NCBI GenBank assembly: GCA_002345925.1
Contig: DDWM01000037.1
Coordinates: 1 to 22,721 of the forward strand
DNA length: 22,721 bases
Direction of reading: 5' to 3'
Source: Actinobacteria bacterium UBA2286
GTDB taxonomy: Bacteria > Actinomycetota > Coriobacteriia > Anaerosomatales > Anaerosomataceae
The notes under the pieces are model-generated. The model saw only the letters and a program-made list of their open reading frames with translations, searched no databases and had not been told where the DNA came from. How positions within the stretch are numbered: position 1 is the stretch's first letter; every line of letters begins with the position of its first letter. This document shows, piece after piece, positions 15,455-22,179 of the stretch. A program made the translations under genes and the position numbers.

Positions 15455-15494
15455 TGCTACAATGCGGGAGGCGACCTGAACGGGCGCCTCCCGC
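15455..15494 (+). promoter_or_regulatory. Extended -10 box abutting a perfect 10-bp inverted repeat, upstream of rpiB
   Basis: TGCTACAAT (15455-15463) is an extended -10 element (TGN plus TACAAT). The next base begins GCGGGAGGCG (15464-15473), which pairs perfectly with CGCCTCCCGC (15485-15494) across an 11-base loop. No T run follows, so it is not a normal intrinsic terminator. The repeat would straddle the transcription start predicted from the -10 box. The arrangement is like the one before thyX. It lies in the 74-base gap between tsaC and rpiB. Confidence 0.5.
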
Positions 15495-15516
15495 ATGTGC
15501 GTCTGAAGGAGTTCCC

Positions 15517-15966
15517 ATGCGTCTGTACGTCGGTAGCGACCACGCCGGATTTGAGCTTAAAGAGCAGGTTCGTGAGCATCTGGAGCAGGCAGGTCACGAC
15601 GTCGTGGATGTCGGGACTCATTCTGAGCAGTCCGTCGACTACCCTGACTTCGCCCGTCAGGTGGGGGAGGCCGTGGCATCCGGCGATGCCGAGTACGGCA
15701 TCCTGGTGTGCGGATCCGGTCTCGGCATGGCAATCGCGGCGAACAAGGTCGACGGCGTCCGCGCCGTTCAGATCATGGATACCGAAATGGCAAAGATGTC
15801 CCGCATGCACAATGATGCGAATGTCGTCACGCTGCCGGGGCGCTATATCAAGCCCGAAACCGCTGACGCCATCGTTGATACGTTTCTTGCGACCGCCTTT
15901 GAGGGCGGCCGTCATCAGGGCCGAGTCGACAAGATCACGTCGATGGAGCACGGAACCCGCGACTAG
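15517..15966 (+). CDS. rpiB: Ribose-5-phosphate isomerase B
   Basis: Interconverts ribose 5-phosphate and ribulose 5-phosphate. The 149-residue protein is the RpiB/LacAB type: GSDHAG (residues 6-11), the catalytic cysteine C65 in VCGSGLGMAIAANK (64-77), and HNDANVVTLPGR. The ATG at 15517 has AAGGAG 5 bases upstream; the open frame extends to 15454 but covers the inverted repeat and is not family-like. rpiB and the transaldolase gene at 8011 together cover two non-oxidative pentose phosphate steps. Ribose 5-phosphate leads to PRPP, the cosubstrate of the nearby upp product. Confidence 0.96.
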   Translation: MRLYVGSDHAGFELKEQVREHLEQAGHDVVDVGTHSEQSVDYPDFARQVGEAVASGDAEYGILVCGSGLGMAIAANKVDGVRAVQIMDTEMAKMSRMHNDANVVTLPGRYIKPETADAIVDTFLATAFEGGRHQGRVDKITSMEHGTRD

Positions 15967-16000
15967 CCGTCTTTGTACAAGAGAGAAAGGTAACACCAGC

Positions 16001-17248
16001 ATGTCATTGCGCTATATTCCCGGGCAGGACCCCGAACTCGCGGCAGCCATTGACGCGGAACTCCAGCGCCAGCGCGGCACCATCGAGCTCATCGCCAGCG
16101 AGAACTTCGTCTCAATGGCTGTGCTTGAAGCCGCTGGCACCGTACTGACGAACAAGTATGCCGAGGGCCTTCCGGGCAAGCGGTATTACGGCGGTTGTGA
16201 AGTAGTTGACGTGGTCGAGGATCTCGCCCGTGATCGCGCGAAGGAACTCTTCGGCGCGGATCACGCGAACGTGCAGCCGCACGCAGGCGCGCAAGCCAAC
16301 CTCGCGGTCTACTACGCAGTGCTGAATCCCGGGGACACGGTTCTCGGCATGAACCTCGCCATGGGCGGGCACCTCACCCACGGCTCGCCCGTGAACTTCT
16401 CGGGCAAGTGGTTCAACGTCGTGCCGTACGGTCTGAACATGGAGACCGAGACGATCGACTACGACGAGGTCGAGCGCCTCGCCAGGGAACACAAGCCGAA
16501 GATGATCATCGCGGGTGCCTCGGCGTATCCGCGTGTTATCGACTTCGAGCGGTTCTCGGCGATTGCCAAGAGCGTGGACGCTGTGCTCATGGTCGATATG
16601 GCGCACATCGCCGGCCTTGTGGCCACCGGTGCGCATCCCAGCCCGGTCCCGTATGCGGACTTCGTAACCTCCACATCGCATAAGACGCTGCGCGGCCCGC
16701 GTTCGGGCTTCGTGCTCTGCAAGGAAGAGTGGGCCAAAGCGCTCGACAAGGCGGTGTTCCCCGGCCTTCAGGGCGGTCCGCTCGAGCATGTGATCGCAGC
16801 CAAAGCTGTTGCGTTCCGCGAGGCCATGCAGCCTGAGTTCAAGACGTACATAGATCAGGTGGTCGTGAACGCCCAGGCAATGGGCGCGGCGATGGTTGAG
16901 GCGGGCCTGCGGCTCGTTTCAGGCGGCACCGACAACCACCTGATGCTCGTAGACCTGCGTCCCGCCGGCATCACCGGCAAAGATGCCGAGAAGCTCGTCG
17001 AGGAAGTGGGCTTCACCGTCAATAAGAACGCTATCCCGAACGATCCTGAGAGCCCCTTCGTCACAAGCGGTATCCGGGTCGGTTCGGCTGCAATGACCAC
17101 TCGCGGTTTCTCGGAGCAAGACGCGCACGATGTGGGCACCATGCTCGCCGACGCCATCTTCCATCGTGACGATGAGAAGCGACTAGCCGAGATATCCGCC
17201 GGCGTTCAGGCGCTCCTCGGCAAGCACCCGCTTTACCCAGAACTCTAA
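16001..17248 (+). CDS. glyA: Serine hydroxymethyltransferase
   Basis: PLP enzyme that converts serine and tetrahydrofolate to glycine and 5,10-methylenetetrahydrofolate. The 415-residue protein has IELIASENFVS (28-38), NKYAEGLPGKRYYGG (51-65), and the PLP-binding K228 in TSTSHKTLRGPRSG, where most members read TTTTHKTLRGPRGG. The ATG at 16001 follows AAAGG by 10 bases. The same frame stays open back to 15497 across rpiB, but that stretch is not family-like and is a frame shadow. It supplies the one-carbon unit used by thyX in the same window. Confidence 0.97.
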   Translation: MSLRYIPGQDPELAAAIDAELQRQRGTIELIASENFVSMAVLEAAGTVLTNKYAEGLPGKRYYGGCEVVDVVEDLARDRAKELFGADHANVQPHAGAQANLAVYYAVLNPGDTVLGMNLAMGGHLTHGSPVNFSGKWFNVVPYGLNMETETIDYDEVERLAREHKPKMIIAGASAYPRVIDFERFSAIAKSVDAVLMVDMAHIAGLVATGAHPSPVPYADFVTSTSHKTLRGPRSGFVLCKEEWAKALDKAVFPGLQGGPLEHVIAAKAVAFREAMQPEFKTYIDQVVVNAQAMGAAMVEAGLRLVSGGTDNHLMLVDLRPAGITGKDAEKLVEEVGFTVNKNAIPNDPESPFVTSGIRVGSAAMTTRGFSEQDAHDVGTMLADAIFHRDDEKRLAEISAGVQALLGKHPLYPEL

Positions 17249-17276
17249 GTTGCATCCGACGTCCGGAGGAGGAACG

Positions 17277-17921
17277 ATGTCCGATCACCAGTGGGAGAAC
17301 GTAGTGGTCATGGACCACCCGCTCATCCAGCACAAACTCTCGATCCTGCGCGACGTCAAGACCGGCGCGAAGGAGTTCAGGGAGCTCGTCAAGGAACTCG
17401 CTATGCTCATGGCTTATGAGGCGACTCGTGGCTTCCAGCTTGCCGAGACAACCGTCACGACTCCTGTGGCCGAGACGACAACGTACGTGCTGGCGGGCAA
17501 GAAGGTCGCCGTCATTCCGATTCTTCGTGCGGGCCTCGGTATGGTCGACGGCATCCTCGAGCTGCTGCCAGCGGCCAAAGTCGGCCACATCGGGCTCTAC
17601 CGCGACCCGGAGACTCTCCAGCCGGTCGAATACTACTGCAAGCTTCCCGAGGACATCGGCGAGCGCGATATCTTGATCGTCGACCCGATGCTCGCAACCG
17701 GTGGATCGGCCGCTGCCGCGGTCGAGTTCCTGCGCGAGCGCGGTGCCAAAGAGATCAACTTGCTCTGTGTCATTTCAGCTCCGGAGGGCATCCAGGCCGT
17801 TGTCGACAGCTGCAAGGACGTTTGCATCTACACCTGTGCGGTTGATAGTCACCTGAACGACCATGGCTACATCGTGCCTGGTCTCGGAGACGCCGGCGAC
17901 CGCCTCTTCGGCACCAAGTAG
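17277..17921 (+). CDS. upp: Uracil phosphoribosyltransferase
   Basis: Salvages uracil by joining it to PRPP to give UMP. The 214-residue protein has the type I phosphoribosyltransferase PRPP loop VDPMLATGGSAAA (residues 135-147) and the PILRAGLGMVDG segment (81-92). The uracil-binding end reads YIVPGLGDAGDRLFGT. The ATG at 17277 has GGAGGAGG close upstream. It is 28 bases after glyA. The dCMP deaminase follows after 11 bases, so pyrimidine salvage and deoxypyrimidine supply are paired here. Confidence 0.96.
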   Translation: MSDHQWENVVVMDHPLIQHKLSILRDVKTGAKEFRELVKELAMLMAYEATRGFQLAETTVTTPVAETTTYVLAGKKVAVIPILRAGLGMVDGILELLPAAKVGHIGLYRDPETLQPVEYYCKLPEDIGERDILIVDPMLATGGSAAAAVEFLRERGAKEINLLCVISAPEGIQAVVDSCKDVCIYTCAVDSHLNDHGYIVPGLGDAGDRLFGTK

Positions 17922-17932
17922 GCGGCCCCGGC

Positions 17933-18385
17933 ATGCCGCGTCCATCCTGGGACGAGTACTTCATGGCGATCGCCACTCAAGTGGCCGGTCGTTCCACATG
18001 TATGCGTCGCGCCACCGGAGCCGTTCTGGTCAAAGACAAGCGCATCCTGTCGACCGGCTACAACGGAGTTCCATCCGGTCTGGAGCATTGCGAGGTCGTG
18101 GGTTGCCTGCGTGAGCAGCGCGGAATCGCCTCAGGCTCACATCATGAGCTCTGTCGCGGAATCCATGCCGAGCAGAACGCGGTCATCCAGGCTGCACGCC
18201 ACGGCATCGCTATCGACGGTGCCACGGTCTACTGCACCCACCAGCCGTGCGTGCTCTGCGCGAAGATCCTGCTCAACTCCGGCGTGAGGGACATCGTCTA
18301 CCGCGAGGCATATCCCGATCCTCTCTCGGCAGAGCTTCTTGCCGAGGCAGGCGTTGTTCCCCGCTGCGTGGGCGGCGACGCCTGA
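17933..18385 (+). CDS. dCMP deaminase (ComEB-like cytidine/deoxycytidylate deaminase)
   Basis: Deaminates dCMP to dUMP, the substrate of thymidylate synthase. The 150-residue protein has the zinc site of the deaminase superfamily: H78-A-E80 and P105-C106-x-x-C109, with E80 the proton shuttle. The N-terminal PSWDEYFMAIA and the long insert with extra Cys and His residues (C53, C58, H70, H71, C74) fit the dCMP deaminase subgroup, in which a second zinc is known. No clear ribosome binding site precedes the ATG at 17933, so translation may depend on upp 11 bases before it. The stop overlaps the wecA/tagO-type start. ComEB-like naming follows synteny with Gram-positive bacteria. Confidence 0.92.
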   Translation: MPRPSWDEYFMAIATQVAGRSTCMRRATGAVLVKDKRILSTGYNGVPSGLEHCEVVGCLREQRGIASGSHHELCRGIHAEQNAVIQAARHGIAIDGATVYCTHQPCVLCAKILLNSGVRDIVYREAYPDPLSAELLAEAGVVPRCVGGDA

Positions 18386-19458
18386 TGGGGCTGTTGCAAT
18401 ATGCGATCGTCGCGCTGGTCGCCGCGCTGACAACACTCGCGCTCACACCAGTCGTGCGGGTGATCGGCATCCGGTGGGGGATCGTCTCGCATCCCGGAGG
18501 ACGACATGTCCACAAAGGCGTCATCCCCCGCATAGGCGGCGTCGCCATGTTCATCGGATTCGGGGTGGCGGTACTCGTTGAGTACATTGGCGAGCATTTC
18601 TGGGGCTGGCAGCCCGCACTCACGCGTCTTGGCAGGCCGGCGGTGGGCGTCATTCTCGGCATAGTGATCGTGTTCGTGATCGGCATGCTCGACGACATCC
18701 TTGACCTCAAGCCGGGTCAGAAGTTCCTCGGCCAGCTGGTCGCAGCGGGCGTTGTGATCGCCTTCGGCGTCAAGATAGCGTTCATCAGCAATCCCTTTAG
18801 CGGCGGACTCATACTGCTTGGGGTTCTCGCTTATCCCATCACCCTGTTCTGGATCGTCGGCTTCGCTAACGTCATCAACCTGATCGACGGACTAGACGGT
18901 CTCGCTGCTGGCGTCACAGCCATCGCATCCATAAGCTTCTTGTTGCTCGCCGTGCAGAGCAATGTCTTCGCTGCAGGCGCGCTCGCTGCTGCGCTGATCG
19001 GAGCGTGTCTGGGGTTCCTCCGTTTCAACTTCCACCCGGCCTCGGTATTCATGGGGGATTCGGGTGCGCTCTTCCTCGGGTTCACGCTTGCATGCATCTC
19101 GCTTCTGGGCGTGATGAAGTCGGTCGCCGCGATCACTCTCGTGATCCCGCTGCTGATCATCGGTGTGCCGATCTTCGACACGTTCTCGGCGATCATCCGC
19201 CGGAGCCGGCACGGGCAGCCGATTCAGGTGGCCGACAAAGGCCACATCCATCACCGCCTTCTCGGGCGCGGATTCAACCAGCGGCAGACCGTGCTCATCA
19301 TCTACGTGTGGTCGATAGCCCTTGCGTTTGGCGGATACTCGACACGCTGGGCGCCGCCCTTGATTCGTCTGATCACGCTTGTCGCTCTGGCTGTTCTCTC
19401 GGGCCTTATGGCGCACTGGCTTGGCCTGTTTGAGGCAGCTCACCACGAGGATGAGTAG
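18385..19458 (+). CDS. Undecaprenyl-phosphate N-acetylglucosaminyl 1-phosphate transferase (WecA/TagO type)
   Basis: Polytopic enzyme of the MraY/WecA superfamily that moves a sugar 1-phosphate from a UDP-sugar to undecaprenyl phosphate, starting teichoic acid, arabinogalactan or other surface glycan synthesis. The 357-residue protein has about ten hydrophobic helices and the superfamily motifs: DDILD (103-107), NLIDGLDGLAAG (165-176), FMGDSG (222-227) and the carbohydrate-recognition HIHH (287-290), which marks WecA/TagO rather than MraY. The ATG at 18385 overlaps the dCMP deaminase stop (TGATG). It could feed the Wzy/WaaL-type and Wzz-like genes at 2636-4808, though these are in a separate operon. 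The exact sugar is unknown. Confidence 0.93.
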   Translation: MGLLQYAIVALVAALTTLALTPVVRVIGIRWGIVSHPGGRHVHKGVIPRIGGVAMFIGFGVAVLVEYIGEHFWGWQPALTRLGRPAVGVILGIVIVFVIGMLDDILDLKPGQKFLGQLVAAGVVIAFGVKIAFISNPFSGGLILLGVLAYPITLFWIVGFANVINLIDGLDGLAAGVTAIASISFLLLAVQSNVFAAGALAAALIGACLGFLRFNFHPASVFMGDSGALFLGFTLACISLLGVMKSVAAITLVIPLLIIGVPIFDTFSAIIRRSRHGQPIQVADKGHIHHRLLGRGFNQRQTVLIIYVWSIALAFGGYSTRWAPPLIRLITLVALAVLSGLMAHWLGLFEAAHHEDE

Positions 19459-19467
19459 CCTCATTCA

Positions 19468-19495
19468 GGGTGCTTCACGCGCGCTTGTGAAGCCC
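19468..19495 (+). terminator. Hairpin after wecA/tagO-type gene, overlapping the atp promoter
   Basis: GCTTCAC (19472-19478) pairs with GTGAAGC (19487-19493), loop 8 bases. With one bulged T the stem extends by GG/CC outward. It starts 10 bases after the previous stop, a usual place for a terminator, but the following bases are not a T run. The right arm contains the -35 region of the atp promoter, so termination and promoter activity may share these bases. Confidence 0.35.
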
Positions 19496-19513
19496 TAGGG
19501 CTTGTTGTATAGT
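19485..19513 (+). promoter_or_regulatory. atp operon promoter with palindromic spacer
   Basis: TTGTGA (19485-19490) and TATAGT (19508-19513) are separated by 17 bases, a good sigma70-type match and the best promoter in the window. The spacer holds a 14-bp perfect palindrome, AAGCCCTAGGGCTT (19490-19503), a likely protein-binding site. Transcription is expected to begin near 19519-19521, giving a leader of about 195 bases before the first start codon. Confidence 0.68.
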
Positions 19514-19516
19514 GAG

Positions 19517-19701
19517 CACGCTTTCCGAGGACCCCCCGGTCGGGAAGCGAATCCGATAGTGCTAAGTGGCCTGCGGCTGTGTGTTGCGCCGTGCGCCTCG
19601 TGTGACGTTGACCCGGGGGAGAGGCGCACAAGCGCCTCGGGTAAGGTCTCGCGAGGAAGTAAGGGGCACCGACACTGTCTGGGAACCTCGGTGATAGCGT
19701 G
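19517..19701 (+). ncRNA. Structured atp leader RNA, family not recognised
   Basis: From the expected transcription start, the leader can fold into nested long-range helices. CACGCT (19517-19522) pairs with AGCGTG (19696-19701). CCGAGG (19525-19530) pairs with CCTCGG (19686-19691). CC plus GATAGTG (19553-19561) pairs with CACTGTC plus GG (19673-19682, one G-T pair and one bulge). GTGGCCT (19566-19572) pairs with GGGGCAC (19663-19669, one mismatch). At the tip, GAGGCGC (19621-19627) and GCGCCTC (19632-19638) form a 7-bp stem with a 4-base loop. The closing helix ends 3 bases before the AGGGG binding site of the next gene. It holds no open frame I would call. I could not match it to a known riboswitch; a 6S-like RNA is an alternative. 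Confidence 0.55.
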
Positions 19702-19713
19702 GCAGGGGCTTTC

Positions 19714-19998
19714 ATGAACCCCGCAGTATCAGCGCTGTTTGGCGCTGGCCTTGGCGTTGCGCTTCTCGTCCTCGCTCATTTCGCCTCACGCCTTGTCACG
19801 CCTTCCGATCCGGTTCTAGGCATGATGAAGGCAATCGCCCTTAACGGCGCCGGAATGTTCGCAGCGATCGCTGCGCTCACCGGCGTCTTTCTTGTTGTAA
19901 GGGAAGCGCTCGTCCCGTTCGGTGTCGGTCTTGTCGCAGGATTCTTGCTCGCGGCGGCCGCCATGATGGTTAGTCTGTCTGTCCCCGACAAGGCCTGA
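19714..19998 (+). CDS. Short AtpI-like membrane protein at head of atp operon
   Basis: A 94-residue hydrophobic protein with three predicted helices (about residues 3-25, 41-65 and 69-90) directly upstream of atpB. Position and topology suggest ATP synthase subunit I (AtpI), which helps c-ring assembly or Mg2+ supply in other bacteria. It is shorter than typical AtpI, which is about 120 residues with four helices, and I see no decisive motif, so the call rests on context. The ATG at 19714 has AGGGG 5 bases upstream; an in-frame GTG at 19699 would fall within the closing helix of the leader RNA. atpB starts 22 bases after the stop. Confidence 0.65.
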   Translation: MNPAVSALFGAGLGVALLVLAHFASRLVTPSDPVLGMMKAIALNGAGMFAAIAALTGVFLVVREALVPFGVGLVAGFLLAAAAMMVSLSVPDKA

Positions 19999-20020
19999 GC
20001 AGAAGGAGGTCGGTCAGCCC

Positions 20021-20806
20021 GTGGAAAACATGGGGCATATGGTCGAAGAGCTCTTGCATGAGCTCTCGGTGTTGCCGATGTTCACAGATGATCTTCATCA
20101 CATCGGCACGTTCACGCTCACGAACTACACGTTCTTCTTGCTTATCGCTTTCGCGATCACGGTTGTCTTCTTCGCGATCGCAACGCGCCGCATCTCGCTG
20201 GTTCCCAAGGGTATTGGCAACCTGGTAGAGGCGGGCGTGTCGTTTGTGCGCGACGGATTGTGCGTGGACATCCTCGGTTCCGAGAATGGCCGCAAGTACT
20301 TCCCGTTCATCGGCACGATCTTCTTCTTCGTGCTCTTCAACAACTTGCTCGGGCTCCTGCCGGGCGCACTGCCTGGCACCGGCACCATCGGTGTCACTGT
20401 CACGTGGGGCCTCATTGTGTTCCTCGTGTACAACACCATCGGCATCAAGAAGAACGGCTTTTTCACATACATGAAGAGCTTCGTTCCGAGCGGCACCCCG
20501 CTTCTGCTGATGCCGCTGATCTTCTTGCTTGAGATCGTCAGTCACTTCCTTCGCCCGATTACGCTTGGCATTCGTCTCTACGCCAACATGTACGCGGGTC
20601 ACATCATGCTCGGCATCTTCACCATCCTGGTGACCATCTCGCTACAGCAGCTCTCGCCCGGTAGCGCAGTCACCGGCGGTCTTTCGTTCGTGATGCGAGT
20701 GGTCATGCACGGATTCGAAGTGTTCGTCGCGGTTCTCCAGGCGTACATCTTCAGCATTCTGACGACCGTCTACATCAACGGTGCACTTCACGCATCGGAG
20801 CACTAG
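20021..20806 (+). CDS. atpB: ATP synthase F0 subunit a
   Basis: Membrane subunit that forms the proton half-channels next to the c-ring. The 261-residue protein has several hydrophobic helices. The essential arginine is R185 in GIRLYANMYAGH, matching E. coli Arg210 in LALRLFGNMYAG. NNLLGLLPG (107-115) and the C-terminal LQAYIFSILTTVYI are typical. The start is GTG at 20021 with AAGGAGG 11 bases upstream; an ATG at 20030 is a weaker choice. The gene order atpB-E-F-H-A is the standard one. Confidence 0.96.
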   Translation: MENMGHMVEELLHELSVLPMFTDDLHHIGTFTLTNYTFFLLIAFAITVVFFAIATRRISLVPKGIGNLVEAGVSFVRDGLCVDILGSENGRKYFPFIGTIFFFVLFNNLLGLLPGALPGTGTIGVTVTWGLIVFLVYNTIGIKKNGFFTYMKSFVPSGTPLLLMPLIFLLEIVSHFLRPITLGIRLYANMYAGHIMLGIFTILVTISLQQLSPGSAVTGGLSFVMRVVMHGFEVFVAVLQAYIFSILTTVYINGALHASEH

Positions 20807-20813
20807 GTATAAC

Positions 20814-20828
20814 CGCCGGATTCCGGCG
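20814..20828 (+). promoter_or_regulatory. Intercistronic hairpin between atpB and atpE
   Basis: CGCCGG and CCGGCG form a perfect 6-bp stem with a 3-base loop, 7 bases after the atpB stop. No T run follows, so termination is unlikely. The 67-base gap is the longest inside the atp operon. Elements in this gap raise atpE translation in E. coli, where many more c subunits are needed than a subunits. A stabilising or processing role here is inference. Confidence 0.4.
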
Positions 20829-20873
20829 TGAACCTGTAAGAACGAGAATGTTTGGACTCATAGAGGAGGAACA

Positions 20874-21098
20874 GTGGAAGGTTCTTTGAGCGTTCTTGGC
20901 GCCGGCCTTGCGTTCGGCATCGGTGCGATCGGGCCGGCCATCGGCATCGGCATGATTGGTGCGAAGACCATCGAGTCGATGGCTCGCCAGCCTGAGATGG
21001 CCGGTAAGCTGCAGGCCACCATGTTCATCGCGCTTGGTATGACCGAAGCCATCGCACTGCTCGGCTTCGTGCTCGCATTCGTCCTCATGGGCGCCTAA
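20874..21098 (+). CDS. atpE: ATP synthase F0 subunit c
   Basis: Proteolipid of the rotating c-ring. The 74-residue protein is two helices joined by the polar loop ARQPE (37-41). The ion-binding carboxylate is E58 in GMTEAIALLGF, and the first helix carries the Gly-rich packing motif. The residues that bind Na+ in sodium-type rings are missing: I25 stands at the place of the Gln, and A59 follows the Glu where Ser or Thr is needed. Proton coupling is therefore expected. The start is GTG at 20874, closely preceded by GAGGAGG. Confidence 0.96.
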   Translation: MEGSLSVLGAGLAFGIGAIGPAIGIGMIGAKTIESMARQPEMAGKLQATMFIALGMTEAIALLGFVLAFVLMGA

Positions 21099-21131
21099 GC
21101 CCACGATTCGATAGCCGAGGAGGAAGCGCGC

Positions 21132-21632
21132 GTGGAAGCAATCATCCCAAAGGTACCGGAAGTGCTCGTCGCGCTTGCGTCATTCGTCGTGTTGTTCGTT
21201 CTGCTCTCAAAGTTCGCGTTCCCCCCGGTCACTAAGATGCTCGATGAGCGCGCGGATAAAATCCGCGAGTCTCTCGAGAAGGCCGAGGAGACACGCGTTG
21301 AGGCTGAGCGTTTGCTCGAGGAATACCGAGTGCAGATGGCCGAGGCCCGCACTGAGGCCGCGAAGGTCATCGAACAGGGCCGTACCGTGGCCGAAAACAT
21401 GAAGAACGAGATCATCGCAAAGGCTCGCGAGGAGGCCGAGGCTGAGAAGCTGAAGGCCATCGAGGCCATCCAGGCCGAGAAGACCGCCGCGATGTCCGAG
21501 CTGCAGGCTTCTGTGGCTGATCTCTCGGTGGCAGTCGCAGGCAAGATCATCGGCCAGAAGCTTTCGGCCGCCGATCATGCGGCGCTCATCGAGCGCTCCA
21601 TCGCAGAGGTGGGTAGCCTGAATGAGAAGTAG
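21132..21632 (+). CDS. atpF: ATP synthase F0 subunit b
   Basis: Peripheral stalk subunit. The 166-residue protein has one N-terminal transmembrane helix (about residues 9-27, ending FAFPPV) and then a long charged helical region (about 38-140) that dimerises and reaches to F1. LDERADKIRESLEKAEETR is typical of b subunits. The start is GTG at 21132 with GAGGAGG upstream. The end overlaps the atpH start by 11 bases. Single b gene; no b' copy is seen. Confidence 0.95.
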   Translation: MEAIIPKVPEVLVALASFVVLFVLLSKFAFPPVTKMLDERADKIRESLEKAEETRVEAERLLEEYRVQMAEARTEAAKVIEQGRTVAENMKNEIIAKAREEAEAEKLKAIEAIQAEKTAAMSELQASVADLSVAVAGKIIGQKLSAADHAALIERSIAEVGSLNEK

Positions 21633-22179
21633 CGAGCTCGTAGACACCTACGCACGCGTGCTGTTCGACCTCGCCGCACTGGCGGAGTCGGTCGACGCGG
21701 CCGACGAGGGTCTGCAGAGCGTCGTGAAGGCCGTGCGAGGCAACATCGATCTTCGCGAGGTGCTCACGGGGACGTCGGTTCCGTCCGAGAAGAAGCGCGA
21801 TATCCTGCGCGACATCTTTGGCGCTGACGTGTCTCCTGAAGTACTCGCAGTAGTCACGCTCCTGGTCGATCGCAACATGGTCGATCGTCTGGGCGAGATG
21901 GCAAATGCATTCACTGCCATTGCCGAGAAGGAGCGCGGCATCATCGTTGCCGAGGTCACGACTGCGGTACCTCTCACTGATGATCTCCGCTCCAAGTTGA
22001 CCGACAAACTGAGTTCCGCCCTGGGCCGCGCCGTCTCGCTTCGCGAGAGTGTCGATGAGTCCCTGCTTGGCGGCATCGTAATCCGAGTCGCCGGACGTGT
22101 TCTTGATGGCAGCGTTAACGCGCAGCTTAGAGAACTGCGTCAGGCACTTCTGACCGCACGCCAGGGAGGTGAGGCATAA
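21622..22179 (+). CDS. atpH: ATP synthase F1 subunit delta
   Basis: Joins the peripheral stalk to the top of F1. The 185-residue protein has the N-terminal six-helix domain beginning ELVDTYARVLFDLA and the C-terminal segment SLRESVDESLLGGIVIRVAGRVLDGSVNAQLREL, which is the family signature. The ATG at 21622 lies inside the end of atpF, so its translation is coupled to atpF. The stop TAA is directly followed by the atpA GTG. Delta is a separate gene here, not fused to b as in mycobacteria. Confidence 0.95.
   Translation: MRSSELVDTYARVLFDLAALAESVDAADEGLQSVVKAVRGNIDLREVLTGTSVPSEKKRDILRDIFGADVSPEVLAVVTLLVDRNMVDRLGEMANAFTAIAEKERGIIVAEVTTAVPLTDDLRSKLTDKLSSALGRAVSLRESVDESLLGGIVIRVAGRVLDGSVNAQLRELRQALLTARQGGEA

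Noticed and set aside
15497..16000. 168-codon in-frame upstream extension of glyA across rpiB
   Set aside because: The extension is Arg/Ser-rich, unlike any serine hydroxymethyltransferase, and covers rpiB in another frame; the ATG at 16001 gives the normal N-terminus.
19541..19562. Resemblance of GGGAAGCGAATCC in the atp leader to part of a cobalamin riboswitch
   Set aside because: The B12-box and the rest of the conserved core are missing.
19517..19701. Resemblance of GAGGAAGTAAGGG in the atp leader to RNase P RNA
   Set aside because: The element is only about 185 bases and I could not find the other conserved RNase P regions in the right order, so the short match is probably chance.
20874..21098. 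Possible sodium-coupled c-ring
   Set aside because: The Gln in helix 1 and the Ser or Thr after the key Glu are replaced by Ile and Ala, so the Na+ ligands are absent.
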